NCBI RefSeq assembly: GCF_005768555.2
Contig: NZ_VCHX02000069.1
Span: 258 to 56,664 of the forward strand
Source: Streptomyces sporangiiformans
GTDB taxonomy: Bacteria > Actinomycetota > Actinomycetes > Streptomycetales > Streptomycetaceae
Length of the DNA stretch: 56,407 bases
Reading direction: 5' to 3'
Shown here: in pieces, positions 1 through 11,043 of the stretch
How the letters are laid out: every line of letters starts with the position of its first letter
Numbering within the stretch: the stretch's first letter is position 1
Program-made: the position numbers and the translations under genes
The notes under the pieces: generated by a model
What the model was told of the DNA's origin: nothing
What the model saw: only the letters and a program-made list of their open reading frames with translations
Databases searched by the model: none

Positions 1-25
1 GGGGCGGCGGGGGCGAGAAAACCCG

Positions 26-907
26 TCACCTAGGGACCCGTACCACGCCCTCCTGGATCACCGAGATCGCCAACCGCCCGTCCCGCGTGTAGATCCGGGC
101 CTGGCCAAGTCCCCGTCCCCCGGAGGCGGACGGAGACTCCTGGTCGTACAGGAGCCATTCGTCGGCGCGGAACGGACGGTGGAACCACATCGCGTGGTCC
201 AGCGACGCACCGACGACGTCCCCGACAGCCCAGCCACCCCGCCCGTGCGCGAGCAGGATGGAGTCGAGCAGCGTCATGTCGGAGACGTACGTGGCGAGAC
301 ACACATGCAGCAGCGGATCAGCCGTGAACTCGTCGAGTTTGCCGTTCGTACGGAACCACACCTGGGAGCGCGGCTCACGCGCCTCCCCCACCGTGGCGAA
401 CGGCGGCGCGTCCACATACCGGAGGTCCACCGCCTCCCGCGCCTCCAGCAACCTCTCCAGGACGCCCGGTTCACGGAACAACTCCGCGTACCTGGGCAGC
501 GTCTCCTCCGCGGTCGGCAGCGTCTCGGGGTCGGGCGAGGCCGGCATGTCGGCCTGGTGCTCCATGCCTTCCTCGTACGTCTGGAAGGACGCGGAGAGGT
601 GGAAGATCGGCTGCCCGTGCTGCACGGCCACGACCCGTCGGGTCGTGAAGGAACGGCCGTCGCGGATGCGGTCCACGGTGTAGACGATCGGCGCGCCGGG
701 GTCTCCGGCGCGCAGGAAGTACGCGTGCAAGGAGTGGGCGAGCCGGTCCTCGGGAACCGTACGCCCGGCGGCGACCAGCGCCTGCGCGGCCACCTGCCCG
801 CCGAAGACGCGCGGGACGACGGCGGACCGTGACCGGCCGCGGAAGATGTCCCGCTCGATCTGCTCCAGGTCGAGCAGATCGAGCAGGGACTGAAGTGCCT
901 GACTCAT
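26..907 (-). CDS. tesB: Acyl-CoA thioesterase II (TesB family)
   Basis: This 293-residue protein matches the double-hotdog TesB thioesterases, which hydrolyse acyl-CoA to free acid and CoA in the cytoplasm. Family features seen: an N-terminal segment FGGQVAAQALVAAG, the central HSLHAYFLRAGDP block, and a C-terminal hotdog with SLDHAMWFHRPFRADEWLLY and the ending GRLAISVIQEGVVR. The ATG at 907 was chosen because it gives the standard TesB N-terminus (MSQALQSLLDLLDLEQIE). The frame stays open further upstream but is only antisense of the dehydrogenase gene. It lies 8 nt downstream of the acyl-CoA dehydrogenase stop at 916, so the two probably form one operon. Length is normal for the family. 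The natural acyl substrate cannot be deduced. Confidence 0.9.
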   Translation of the reverse strand: MSQALQSLLDLLDLEQIERDIFRGRSRSAVVPRVFGGQVAAQALVAAGRTVPEDRLAHSLHAYFLRAGDPGAPIVYTVDRIRDGRSFTTRRVVAVQHGQPIFHLSASFQTYEEGMEHQADMPASPDPETLPTAEETLPRYAELFREPGVLERLLEAREAVDLRYVDAPPFATVGEAREPRSQVWFRTNGKLDEFTADPLLHVCLATYVSDMTLLDSILLAHGRGGWAVGDVVGASLDHAMWFHRPFRADEWLLYDQESPSASGGRGLGQARIYTRDGRLAISVIQEGVVRVPR

Positions 908-915
908 GCCAGTGC

Positions 916-2073
916 CTACAGGCCCATGTCCTTCGCGATGATCATCTTCATGACCTCGCTGGTGCCGCCGTAGATCCGGTTGACGCGGTTGTCGGCGTAC
1001 AGGCGGGCGATCGGGTACTCGTTCATGAAGCCGTAGCCGCCGTGCAGCTGGAGGCAGCGGTCGATGACACGGTGCGCGACCTCGGTGCAGAACAGCTTGG
1101 CGCTCGCGGCCTCCGCCGGGGTCAGCTCGTCCGCGTCGAGGGCCTCCAGGGCGCGGTCGGCGACGGCCTGGGCGGCGTCCACCTCGGCCTGGCAGGCGGC
1201 CAGCTCGAACTTGGTGTTCTGGAAGGCTGCGACCGGCTTGCCGAAGACGGTGCGCTCCTGCACGTACTCCTTGGCGAACCGGACGGCCGCCGCGGCCTGC
1301 GCGTACGCGCCGAAGGCGATGCCCCAGCGCTCGGAGGGCAGGTTGCCGCCGAGGTAGTAGAAACCCTTGTTCTCCTCGCCCAGCAGGTCGTCGACCGGCA
1401 CCTTCACGTCGACGAACGCCAGCTCGGCGGTGTCGGAGGTCTTCAGGCCGAGCTTGTCCAGCTTGCGGCCGACGGAGTAGCCCTCGGCCTTGGTGTCGAC
1501 GGCGAACAGGGATATGCCGAAGCGGCGATCGTCCTCGCGCGGGGCGGCGGTGCGGGCGCACACGATCACACGGTCGGCGTGCACACCGCCGGTGATGAAG
1601 GTCTTGGCGCCGTTGAGCACGTAGTGCGTGCCGTCGTCGGAGAGCTTCGCGGTGGTCTTCATGCCCGCGAGGTCGGAGCCGGTGCCCGGCTCGGTCATCG
1701 CGAGGGCCCACATCTCCTCGCCGGTGACGAACTTCGGCAGGAACCGCTTCTTCTGCTCATCGCTGGCGAGCATCTTGATGTAGGGCAGGCCGAGCAGCAC
1801 GTGCACGCCGGAGCCGCCGAAGGAGACGCCCGCGCGGGCGGTCTCCTCGTACATCACGGCCTCGAACTTGTACGAGTCGATGCCGGCGCCGCCGTACTCC
1901 TCGTCCACGCGGATCCCGAAGACGCCCAGCTCGGCGAGCTTGTAGTAGAAGTCGCGCGGAGCCTGGCCCGCGGCGAACCACTCGTCGTAGACCGGTACGA
2001 CCTCGGCCTCGATGAAGGCGCGCAGGGTCTCCCGGAACGCCTCGTGATCCTCGTTGAACACCGTACGGCGCAC
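916..2073 (-). CDS. Acyl-CoA dehydrogenase (long-chain/AcdA type)
   Basis: A 385-residue FAD-dependent acyl-CoA dehydrogenase catalysing alpha,beta-oxidation of acyl-CoA with electron transfer to ETF. Signatures seen: MTEPGTGSDLAGMKT, YVLNGAKTFITGG (substrate/FAD region), RTVFGKPVAAFQNTKF and the C-terminal QLHGGYGFMNEYPIARLYAD. The C-terminal motif reads YGGTSEV rather than YEGTS, so the medium-chain-type catalytic Glu is absent there. This is typical of the long-chain and isovaleryl branch, which places the base elsewhere. A GTG at 2073 is preferred because GGAGG lies 8 nt before it and it gives MRRTVFNEDHEAFRE. An in-frame TTG at 2094 would add seven residues. It is first gene of the operon with tesB. 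Confidence 0.9.
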   Translation of the reverse strand: MRRTVFNEDHEAFRETLRAFIEAEVVPVYDEWFAAGQAPRDFYYKLAELGVFGIRVDEEYGGAGIDSYKFEAVMYEETARAGVSFGGSGVHVLLGLPYIKMLASDEQKKRFLPKFVTGEEMWALAMTEPGTGSDLAGMKTTAKLSDDGTHYVLNGAKTFITGGVHADRVIVCARTAAPREDDRRFGISLFAVDTKAEGYSVGRKLDKLGLKTSDTAELAFVDVKVPVDDLLGEENKGFYYLGGNLPSERWGIAFGAYAQAAAAVRFAKEYVQERTVFGKPVAAFQNTKFELAACQAEVDAAQAVADRALEALDADELTPAEAASAKLFCTEVAHRVIDRCLQLHGGYGFMNEYPIARLYADNRVNRIYGGTSEVMKMIIAKDMGL

Positions 2074-2094
2074 GCCGCCCACCTCCACCTGCAA

Positions 2095-2189
2095 TTACGT
2101 ACACGGGGTACATGTCTAAGCGCTTGCTCAGCCCCAACCGTACCGGCGAGTACAGACGCTCGTCCAGACCAACCACCCCGTAACGCTCG
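2095..2189. promoter_or_regulatory. Upstream region of the acyl-CoA dehydrogenase
   Basis: This 95-bp gap lies between two minus-strand genes and must hold the promoter of the dehydrogenase/tesB pair. The AT-richer stretch at 2090-2130 contains an imperfect dyad, CTAAGCGCTTGCTCAG at 2116-2131, a plausible TetR-family site. It does not match the 16-bp operators found at 2875 and 2904, so the regulator is unknown. Confidence 0.3.
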
Positions 2190-2852
2190 TCACGCCCCGG
2201 CCGCCGCGAAGGCCCCCTTCGCCATCCGCCGCAGCAGCGTCGCCGTGGCCGCACGCCCCGGGAGCGAGCCGGGGCGACCGAGATGCGGCGTGGAGTTCAG
2301 CAGCCCGAACACCGAGTGCACCGCCGAGCGAGCGGCCGGCTCAGCCAGTCCGGGATACACCTCGCGGACCACTTCCACCCACAGCTCGACGTACTGCCGC
2401 TGGAGCTGCCGTACGAGCTTGCGGTCACTGTCCCGGAGGCGGTCCAGCTCGCGGTCGTGCAGGGTGATGAGGGGACGGTCGTCGAGCGCGAAGTCGATGT
2501 GCCCCTCGATGAGCGAGTCGAGGACCGCCTCAGCCTCAGGACCCACGGGAACACCGAGTGCCCCAGAGGCACCAGAGACCCCAGGGGTCCCCGGGTTGCC
2601 CCCACCCTCGGCCTCGGCCTCCTGCAGGCGTCGCTTGGCACCGGTCAGCAGCTGCCCGCTGATCCCCACGAGCAGCTCGGCGAGCATCGCGTCCTTGCCC
2701 GCGAAGTGCCGGTACAGACCGGGACCGCTGATGCCGACCGCCGCGCCTATCTCGTCGACCCCGACGCCGTGGAAGCCGCGCTCGGCGAAGAGCCGGGCGG
2801 CCTCCTTGAGGATCTGTTCGCGGCGGGTGGGGGCGTGGGTTCTGGTGGCCAT
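2190..2852 (-). CDS. TetR-family transcriptional regulator
   Basis: A 220-residue TetR-type repressor. The N-terminal helix-turn-helix is clear at about residues 10-57 (RREQILKEAARLFAERGFHG, then GVDEIGAAVGISGPGLYRHF). The C-terminal ligand domain is variable, with a Gly/Pro-rich insertion around residues 75-105 (GNPGTPGVSGASGALG). The gene is divergent from the leucine-degradation operon, with 85 bp between start codons. Two copies of a 16-bp dyad occupy that interval, so it very likely represses both itself and the accD1 operon. By analogy with TetR regulators of acyl-CoA operons, the inducer may be an acyl-CoA, but nothing in the sequence proves this. The start ATG at 2852 places the HTH at the usual distance from the N-terminus. 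Confidence 0.9.
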   Translation of the reverse strand: MATRTHAPTRREQILKEAARLFAERGFHGVGVDEIGAAVGISGPGLYRHFAGKDAMLAELLVGISGQLLTGAKRRLQEAEAEGGGNPGTPGVSGASGALGVPVGPEAEAVLDSLIEGHIDFALDDRPLITLHDRELDRLRDSDRKLVRQLQRQYVELWVEVVREVYPGLAEPAARSAVHSVFGLLNSTPHLGRPGSLPGRAATATLLRRMAKGAFAAAGA

Positions 2853-2874
2853 GGAAGCAATTCTAGACAGGGAG

Positions 2875-2890
2875 GTTAGCGGTCGTTAAC
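2875..2890. promoter_or_regulatory. Candidate TetR operator 1
   Basis: GTTAGCGGTCGTTAAC lies 22 bp upstream of the TetR start. On the opposite strand it reads GTTAACGACCGCTAAC. It shares the pattern GTTARCGnTCnTTAAC with the second site at 2904, and the dyad symmetry fits a TetR dimer. Its position suggests autoregulation. Confidence 0.6.
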
Positions 2891-2903
2891 CTGAGGGAAA
2901 CGC

Positions 2904-2919
2904 GTTAACGCTCATTAAC
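2904..2919. promoter_or_regulatory. Candidate TetR operator 2
   Basis: GTTAACGCTCATTAAC is the second copy of the 16-bp motif, 29 bp centre to centre from the first and 18 bp upstream of the accD1 ATG. The arms GTTAA and TTAAC are perfect inverted repeats with a 6-bp spacer. Binding here would block the carboxylase operon promoter. Confidence 0.6.
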
Positions 2920-2937
2920 AAGTGAGGGGACTCCGCG

Positions 2938-4554
2938 ATGCAGGAGGCACCGGAGCTGACGAGCGCGGCAGATCCCGCGTCGGCGGCCTGGCGGGCCAAC
3001 GAGGCGGCGCACCGCGCGCTCGTCGACGAGCTGCGGCAGAAGCTGGCCACGGCCCGGCTCGGCGGCGGCGAGCGGGCACGGGCGCGGCACACCGCGCGCG
3101 GGAAGCTGCTGCCGCGCGACCGCGTGGACACGCTCCTCGACCCCGGCTCGCCCTTCCTGGAGCTGGCCCCGCTGGCGGCCGACGGGATGTACGGCGACCA
3201 GGCGCCGGCGGCGGGCGTCATCGCCGGGATCGGGCGGGTGAGCGGCCGCGAGTGCGTGGTCGTCGCCAATGACGCCACCGTCAAGGGCGGCACGTACTAC
3301 CCGATGACGGTGAAGAAGCACCTGCGCGCCCAGGAGGTCGCGCTCGAAAACCGCCTCCCCTGTGTGTATCTGGTGGACTCCGGGGGCGCCTTCCTGCCGA
3401 TGCAGGACGAGGTGTTCCCCGACCGCGAGCACTTCGGGCGGATCTTCTACAACCAGGCGCGGATGTCGGGGGCGGGCATCGCGCAGATCGCGGCGGTGCT
3501 GGGCTCGTGCACGGCGGGCGGTGCGTATGTGCCCGCGATGAGCGACGAGGCCGTGATCGTGCGCGGTCAGGGCACGATCTTCCTGGGCGGTCCGCCCCTG
3601 GTGAAGGCCGCGACGGGCGAGGTCGTCACCGCCGAGGAGCTGGGCGGCGGCGAGGTCCACTCCCGGGTCTCCGGGGTGACCGACCACCTCGCGGAGGACG
3701 ACGCGCACGCGCTGCGGATCGTCCGCACGATCGTCTCCACGCTCCCCGCGCGCGGACAACTGCCCTGGTCGGTCGCACCGGCCGTGGAGCCGAAGGCGGA
3801 CCCTGCCGGGCTGTACGGCGTGGTGCCGGTGGATTCCCGCACCCCCTATGACGTGCGCGAGGTCATCGCGCGCGTGGTCGACGGTTCGCGTTTCGCGGAG
3901 TTCAAGCCGGAGTTCGGGCAGACCCTCGTCACCGGCTTCGCCCGCGTGCACGGGCACCCGGTGGGGATCGTCGCCAACAACGGCATCCTGTTCTCCGAAT
4001 CCGCCCAGAAGGGCGCCCACTTCGTCGAGCTCTGCGACCAGCGCGGGATTCCCCTGGTCTTCCTGCAGAACATCTCCGGCTTCATGGTCGGGCGCGACTA
4101 CGAGGCGGGTGGCATCGCCAAGCACGGCGCCAAGATGGTCACGGCGGTGGCCTGTACGCGCGTACCGAAGCTGACGGTGGTCATCGGCGGGTCGTACGGC
4201 GCGGGCAACTACTCGATGTGCGGCCGGGCCTACTCGCCGCGCTTCCTGTGGATGTGGCCGAACGCCAAGATCTCCGTGATGGGCGGCGAACAGGCCGCGT
4301 CGGTCCTCGCGACCGTCAAGCGCGACCAGCTGGAGGCGCGCGGCGATGCCTGGCCGGCCGAGGAGGAAGAGGCCTTCAAGGAGCCGATCCGCGCGCAGTA
4401 CGAGCACCAGGGGAACGCCTACTACGCGACGGCCCGGCTCTGGGACGACGGTGTGATCGACCCGGCCGAGACCCGGCAGGTACTGGGTCTGGCCCTGACC
4501 GCGTGCGCCAACGCGCCCCTGGGTGAGCCCGGGTTCGGCGTCTTCCGGATGTGA
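2938..4554 (+). CDS. accD1: Methylcrotonyl-CoA carboxylase, carboxyltransferase (beta) subunit
   Basis: A 538-residue carboxyltransferase subunit that transfers CO2 from carboxybiotin to an acyl-CoA, most likely 3-methylcrotonyl-CoA of leucine breakdown. Two crotonase-like carboxyltransferase halves are visible. The N-half has [20 protein letters not shown] and [27 protein letters not shown]. The C-half has [16 protein letters not shown] and [19 protein letters not shown], ending with an [10 protein letters not shown] segment. These are the MccB/LiuB signatures rather than those of PccB. It is the first gene of a four-gene operon with the biotin subunit, HMG-CoA lyase and AcdH, which supports leucine catabolism. 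A GAGGGG ribosome site precedes the ATG. The TetR operator upstream predicts induction by pathway intermediates. Confidence 0.9.
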   Translation: MQEAPELTSAADPASAAWRANEAAHRALVDELRQKLATARLGGGERARARHTARGKLLPRDRVDTLLDPGSPFLELAPLAADGMYGDQAPAAGVIAGIGRVSGRECVVVANDATVKGGTYYPMTVKKHLRAQEVALENRLPCVYLVDSGGAFLPMQDEVFPDREHFGRIFYNQARMSGAGIAQIAAVLGSCTAGGAYVPAMSDEAVIVRGQGTIFLGGPPLVKAATGEVVTAEELGGGEVHSRVSGVTDHLAEDDAHALRIVRTIVSTLPARGQLPWSVAPAVEPKADPAGLYGVVPVDSRTPYDVREVIARVVDGSRFAEFKPEFGQTLVTGFARVHGHPVGIVANNGILFSESAQKGAHFVELCDQRGIPLVFLQNISGFMVGRDYEAGGIAKHGAKMVTAVACTRVPKLTVVIGGSYGAGNYSMCGRAYSPRFLWMWPNAKISVMGGEQAASVLATVKRDQLEARGDAWPAEEEEAFKEPIRAQYEHQGNAYYATARLWDDGVIDPAETRQVLGLALTACANAPLGEPGFGVFRM

Positions 4555-4573
4555 CCGGGTGAGGGGACGGACG

Positions 4574-6642
<2,069 letters not shown>

Positions 6643-6646
<4 letters not shown>

Positions 6647-7599
6647 CGACCCCCGAACTGGGACTTCCCATGGCCGTTCCCGCACCGGGGCTTCCCGCCA
6701 CCGTACGGATCCATGAGGTCGGCGCCCGCGACGGTCTGCAGAACGAGAAGGCCACCGTCCCCACGGAGGTCAAGGCCGAGTTCATCCGGCGGCTCGCCGA
6801 AGCGGGGCTCAGCACCGTCGAGGCCACCAGCTTCGTCCACCCGAAGTGGGTGCCCCAGCTCGCCGACGCGGAGCAGCTGTTCCCCCTCGTACGGGACCTG
6901 TCCGACCTGAGCGGCACCGCCCTGCCCGTCCTCGTGCCGAACGAGCGCGGACTGGACCGGGCCCTGGCCCTGGGCGCGACCCGTATCGCCGTTTTCGCCA
7001 GCGCCACGGAGTCCTTCGCGAAGGCCAACCTCAACCGGACGGTCGACGAGGCGCTGGCCATGTTCGAGCCGGTGGTCGACCGGGCCAAGGCGCAGCGGGC
7101 CCACGTCCGCGGTTATCTCTCCATGTGCTTCGGCGACCCCTGGGAGGGGCCGGTCCCCGTAACCCAGGTCGTACGGGTCTGCCGGGCCCTGGTGGACATG
7201 GGCTGCGACGAACTGAGCCTCGGCGACACGATCGGCGTGGCGACCCCGGGCCATGTACAGGCACTCCTCGCCGCACTGGGCGAGGCGGGCGTTCCCGCCG
7301 CCGCCCTCGGCGTGCACTTCCACGACACCTACGGCCAGGCGCTCGCCAACACCCTGGCCGCGCTGCAGCACGGGGTGACCACCGTCGACGCGTCCGCCGG
7401 GGGCCTGGGCGGCTGCCCCTACGCCAAGTCCGCCACCGGCAACCTCGCCACCGAAGACCTCGTGTGGATGCTGCGGGGCCTCGGCATCGACACCGGAGTC
7501 GACCTCGACCGTCTCATCGCCACGAGCGTGTGGATGGCCGACCGACTGGGCCGACCCAGCCCTTCCCGCACCGTCCGCGCCCTCTCCCACAAGGAGTGA
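6643..7599 (+). CDS. liuE: Hydroxymethylglutaryl-CoA lyase
   Basis: A 318-residue TIM-barrel lyase cleaving HMG-CoA to acetoacetate and acetyl-CoA, the last step of leucine degradation. Signatures: [13 protein letters not shown] near residue 25 (metal and substrate binding Arg-Asp), [26 protein letters not shown] (metal-binding His pair) and the hallmark loop [15 protein letters not shown] with the catalytic Cys. The ATG at 6643 overlaps the stop of the biotin subunit (ATGA), indicating translational coupling. An N-terminal extension of about 18 residues precedes the barrel. The context of carboxylase subunits upstream and an acyl-CoA dehydrogenase downstream makes a 2-isopropylmalate synthase assignment unlikely. 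Confidence 0.93.
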
Positions 7600-7604
7600 T
7601 CCCC

Positions 7605-8771
7605 ATGCCCCTGGACCATCGCCTCTCCCCCGAACTCGAGGAACTCCGCCGCACGGTCGAGGAGTTCGCTCACGATGTCGTGGCGCCGAAGATCGGCGAC
7701 TTCTACGAGCGTCACGAGTTCCCGTACGAGATCGTCCGCGAGATGGGCCGGATGGGTCTGTTCGGGCTGCCGTTCCCGGAGGAGTACGGCGGCATGGGCG
7801 GCGACTATCTGGCGCTCGGCATCGCGCTCGAGGAACTCGCCCGGGTGGACTCCTCGGTGGCCATCACGCTGGAGGCGGGCGTCTCGCTGGGCGCGATGCC
7901 CATCCATGTGTTCGGCACCGAGGAGCAGAAGCGCGCGTGGCTGCCGCGGCTGTGCACGGGCGAGATCCTCGGCGCCTTCGGTCTGACGGAGCCCGACGGC
8001 GGCTCGGACGCCGGAGCGACCCGTACCACCGCCCGCCTCGACGCGTCGACGGACGAATGGGTGATCAACGGCACCAAGTGTTTCATCACCAACTCCGGGA
8101 CGGACATCACGGGCCTGGTGACGGTCACGGCGGTCACGGGCCGCACTCCTGAGGGCAAGCCGCGCATCTCGTCGATCATCGTCCCGTCGGGAACCCCCGG
8201 CTTCACGGTCGCGGCCCCGTACTCGAAGGTCGGCTGGAACGCCTCGGACACAAGGGAGTTGTCCTTCGACGACGTACGCGTGCCCGCCGCGAACCTGCTG
8301 GGCGAGGAGGGCCGGGGTTACGCCCAGTTCCTGCGCATCCTCGACGAGGGCCGTATCGCCATCGCGGCGCTCGCGACGGGCCTGGCCCAGGGCTGCGTGG
8401 ACGAGTCCGTGAAGTACGCCAAGGAGCGCCACGCGTTCGGGCGCCCGATCGGCGCGAACCAGGCCATCCAGTTCAAGATCGCCGATATGGAGATGAAGGC
8501 GCACACGGCCCGCCTCGCCTGGCGCGACGCCGCGTCCCGCCTGGTGAGCGGCGAACCCTTCAAGAAGGAGGCGGCCCTGGCCAAGCTCCACTCCTCCACG
8601 ATCGCCGTCGACAACGCCCGCGACGCCACCCAGATCCACGGCGGCTACGGCTTCATGAACGAGTATCCGGTGGCCCGTATGTGGCGCGACTCCAAGATCC
8701 TGGAGATCGGCGAGGGCACGAGCGAGGTCCAACGCATGCTGATCGCCCGGGAGTTGGGCCTGACTGGCTGA
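7605..8771 (+). CDS. acdH: Acyl-CoA dehydrogenase AcdH (branched/short-chain)
   Basis: A 388-residue flavin acyl-CoA dehydrogenase. Family motifs: GAFGLTEPDGGSDAGATRTT, WVINGTKCFITNSGTDI, RHAFGRPIGANQAIQFKIAD and the C-terminal QIHGGYGFMNEYPVARMWRD. Unlike the dehydrogenase at 916-2073, the C-terminal motif is GEGTSEVQ, keeping the Glu that is the catalytic base in medium/short-chain enzymes. AcdH of S. coelicolor, in the same genomic position, oxidises isobutyryl-, isovaleryl- and related acyl-CoAs from valine, leucine and isoleucine. That role is inferred here from position and sequence. The start lies 5 nt after the HMG-CoA lyase stop, with AAGGAG overlapping that stop, so it is fourth in the operon. 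No obvious terminator follows. Confidence 0.88.
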   Translation: MPLDHRLSPELEELRRTVEEFAHDVVAPKIGDFYERHEFPYEIVREMGRMGLFGLPFPEEYGGMGGDYLALGIALEELARVDSSVAITLEAGVSLGAMPIHVFGTEEQKRAWLPRLCTGEILGAFGLTEPDGGSDAGATRTTARLDASTDEWVINGTKCFITNSGTDITGLVTVTAVTGRTPEGKPRISSIIVPSGTPGFTVAAPYSKVGWNASDTRELSFDDVRVPAANLLGEEGRGYAQFLRILDEGRIAIAALATGLAQGCVDESVKYAKERHAFGRPIGANQAIQFKIADMEMKAHTARLAWRDAASRLVSGEPFKKEAALAKLHSSTIAVDNARDATQIHGGYGFMNEYPVARMWRDSKILEIGEGTSEVQRMLIARELGLTG

Positions 8772-8895
8772 TAACTGCTGCAAATCCGCCCCTGCGGCAC
8801 CCGGGCCGCGAAGGGAGTGCACAGGGCCCGCACAGGCGCGGACACGGGCACCATCCGGCGTTTCCGCAGGTGAACCCCGCCTTCTGGACAGCAGA

Positions 8896-8914
8896 TGAGG
8901 TTAGGCTAACCTAC
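8896..8914. promoter_or_regulatory. Iron box (DmdR1/IdeR operator) upstream of desE
   Basis: TGAGGTTAGGCTAACCTAC agrees with the streptomycete iron box TTAGGTTAGGCTAACCTAA at 17 of 19 positions. It lies 52 bp upstream of the desE start. DmdR1 with Fe2+ binds such boxes and represses siderophore genes. Confidence 0.9.
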
Positions 8915-8965
8915 CTTTTGAACTTGTCCGATGGGCGCTCCGCCCTGTGCGAAAGCAGTCACCAC

Positions 8966-10015
8966 ATGTCCAACGCCCGTTCCGCCCACCTCACCCGCCG
9001 CGGCATCCTCGCCGCGGGCGGCGCCCTCGGCCTCGGCGCCGTCCTAGCGGCCTGCGGCGACGAAGACGCGAAAAGCGGGGACTCGGCGGACAACACGCAG
9101 GCCGCCAAGTCCGGCTCGTGGACCTTCAAGGACGACCGCGGTGAGACCGCCAAGGGCGACAAGATCCCGACGAACATCGTCGCGTTCACCGGTGTCGCCG
9201 CCGCCCTCCACGACTACGGCATAGAGGTCAAGGGTGTCTTCGGTCCGACCAAGACCAAGACCGGCAAGGCCGACGTCCAGGCCGGCGATCTCGACATCAG
9301 CAAGGTGACGATCCTCGGCAACGTGTGGGGCCAGTTCAACATCGAGAAGTACGCGGGCCTGGCCCCCGACGCCCTGATCACCACGACGTTCGACGACGCC
9401 GGCACCCTCTGGTACGTCCCCGAGGAGTCCACGAAGAAGATCCTCGCCGTCGGCGCTCCGAGCGTCGCCATCTCGGTCTACGACCGCCAGATGACCAAGT
9501 CGCTGCAGCGCATGCTGGACCTCGCCGAGTCGCTGGGCGCCGACGTGAAGTCCGACGCGATCACCACGGCCAAGAAGCGCTTCGAGGACGCCGCCGCCAA
9601 GCTGCGCGCCGCCGCCAAGGCCAACCCCGACATCAAGGTGCTGGCCGGTTCCGCGAGCCAGGACATCTTCTATGTCTCGGGCACGAACCTCTCCATCGAC
9701 CTGGAGTACTTCAAGGCACTCGGCGTGAACTTCGTCGAGCCTCCCGCCTCGGCCCTGAAGGCCAGCGGCGGCTGGTTCGAGAACCTGAGCTGGGAGAACG
9801 TCGACAAGTACGACGCGGACATCATCATGATGGACAACCGCTCCTCGACCATCCAGCCCGCCGACATCACCGAGGCCACCTGGAAGAAGCTGCCCGCGGT
9901 CAAGGCGGGCCAGGTCATCGCCCGCGACCCCGAGCCGATCCTGTCCTACGACAAGTGCACGCCGCTGCTCGAGAACCTCGCCCAGGCGATCGACAAGGCC
10001 AAGAAGGTCACCTGA
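8966..10015 (+). CDS. desE: Ferric-desferrioxamine binding lipoprotein DesE
   Basis: A 349-residue siderophore-binding lipoprotein of the FepB/FhuD class that captures ferrioxamines outside the membrane for ABC import. The N-terminus carries a twin-arginine motif (TRRGIL, residues 10-15), a hydrophobic stretch and a lipobox LAAC with the lipidated cysteine at 30, so it is probably a Tat-exported lipoprotein. The rest is a periplasmic-binding fold with PTNIVAFTGVAAALHDYGI and KLPAVKAGQVIA segments typical of the family. The ATG at 8966 was chosen because it puts the signal peptide at the N-terminus. No permease or ATPase gene is adjacent, so the cognate importer must be encoded elsewhere. The iron box predicts induction by iron starvation. 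Confidence 0.92.
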   Translation: MSNARSAHLTRRGILAAGGALGLGAVLAACGDEDAKSGDSADNTQAAKSGSWTFKDDRGETAKGDKIPTNIVAFTGVAAALHDYGIEVKGVFGPTKTKTGKADVQAGDLDISKVTILGNVWGQFNIEKYAGLAPDALITTTFDDAGTLWYVPEESTKKILAVGAPSVAISVYDRQMTKSLQRMLDLAESLGADVKSDAITTAKKRFEDAAAKLRAAAKANPDIKVLAGSASQDIFYVSGTNLSIDLEYFKALGVNFVEPPASALKASGGWFENLSWENVDKYDADIIMMDNRSSTIQPADITEATWKKLPAVKAGQVIARDPEPILSYDKCTPLLENLAQAIDKAKKVT

Positions 10016-10140
10016 CCGCCTTGCCGGAGGCCTGTGGATGGTGCGGCCCGTACGTGGCTGGTCGCGCCCACGCGGCGGAGCCGCATATGTCACAGCCCCG
10101 CGCCCCTTACGGGGCTTTCCCCCTGACCTCGACTCAGGAG
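10016..10140. repeat. Repeat-like intergenic spacer with small hairpin
   Basis: The 131-bp gap between desE and desF contains GGCTGGTCGCGCCCACGCGG and CAGCCCCGCGCCCCTTACGG, which look like the dispersed repeat common between Streptomyces genes. It ends in a compact hairpin GCCCC-TTAC-GGGGC (10102-10115) followed by TTT. The hairpin could partially terminate desE transcription or stabilise its 3' end. A CAGGAG ribosome site for desF follows. Confidence 0.5.
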
Positions 10141-10146
10141 CACCCC

Positions 10147-11007
10147 ATGACGACGGCCGTAGCCACCCCGTTCCGTTTTTTCTCTCTGCAGGTCGTACGG
10201 ACGAGGCGGCTCGGCCCGTCACTCGTCCGGGTCTCCCTCACGGGCCCCGATCTGCACGCCTTCGCCTCCGACGGCCGCGACCAGAGCCTGTCGCTCTTCC
10301 TGCCGCAGCCGGGTCAGTCGGAGCCCGCCATCCCGGTCGAGGAGGGCGACGGCTGGTGGCAGGCGTGGCGTGAACTGCCCGACGACGTACGGGCGGTGAT
10401 GCGTTCGTACACGCTGCGCGCCCTGCGGCGCGACGCGCACGGCAGCACCGTCGAGATCGATATCGACTTCGCGCTGCACGGCGTGGAGCCGGGGGCCGCG
10501 GCGCCCGCCGGCCCCGCGTCCCGCTGGGCGTCCCAGGCCGGCCCCGGCGACCGCGTCGTCGTACTCGGCCCCGCCGTCGCCGACAACAAGGCGATACGTT
10601 TCCGCCCGCCCGTCGGCGCCGACCTGGTCGTCATGTGGGCGGACGAGACCGCCCTGCCCGCCGCCACGGCCATCCTGGAGTCGCTGCCGGCGGGGACCAG
10701 GGCCCGCGTCTGGCTGGAGGTCCCGCACGCCGGCGACCGCCTGGAACCCCTCACCGCCGCGGACGCCGAGATCACATGGCTCGTACGCGACGAGGGGGCA
10801 CCCGACGCCCTCGACGCGATCCGTGCCGCCGAACTCCCGCACACCAGGGCCCCGTACGCCTGGATCGCCGGCGAGTCGGGCCGGGTGAAGGAGCTGCGCC
10901 GGCATCTCGTGCGCGAGCGGGAGTTCGACCGCAGGCGGGTCACGTTCGTGGGCTACTGGCGGCGCGGGATGACCGAGGAGCAACTGCGCGAGCGGGGAGA
11001 GGGATAG
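10147..11007 (+). CDS. desF: Siderophore-interacting protein (ferric-siderophore reductase) DesF
   Basis: A 286-residue SIP-family flavoprotein that reduces imported ferric siderophore so iron can be released in the cytoplasm. The N-terminal FAD-binding beta-barrel has RRLGPSLVRVSLTGPDL and an RSYTLRAL segment (RxYTxR FAD motif). A GDRVVVLGP turn follows, and the C-terminal domain has the family motifs VMWADETALPAATAILESLP and YAWIAGESGRVKELRRHLV. The ATG at 10147 has CAGGAG six nucleotides upstream. It lies between the ferrioxamine receptor gene desE and desA, in the order known for the des locus. Cotranscription with desE is possible, although the hairpin at 10102 intervenes. Confidence 0.92.
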   Translation: MTTAVATPFRFFSLQVVRTRRLGPSLVRVSLTGPDLHAFASDGRDQSLSLFLPQPGQSEPAIPVEEGDGWWQAWRELPDDVRAVMRSYTLRALRRDAHGSTVEIDIDFALHGVEPGAAAPAGPASRWASQAGPGDRVVVLGPAVADNKAIRFRPPVGADLVVMWADETALPAATAILESLPAGTRARVWLEVPHAGDRLEPLTAADAEITWLVRDEGAPDALDAIRAAELPHTRAPYAWIAGESGRVKELRRHLVREREFDRRRVTFVGYWRRGMTEEQLRERGEG

Positions 11008-11043
11008 ATCACATCGCTCTGTGATCACCTCTTCACGAATTGA

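Noticed and set aside
2116..2131. CTAAGCGCTTGCTCAG as a further operator of the TetR at 2190
   Set aside because: It shares little with the two matching operators at 2875 and 2904, so it was kept only as a note in the upstream region.
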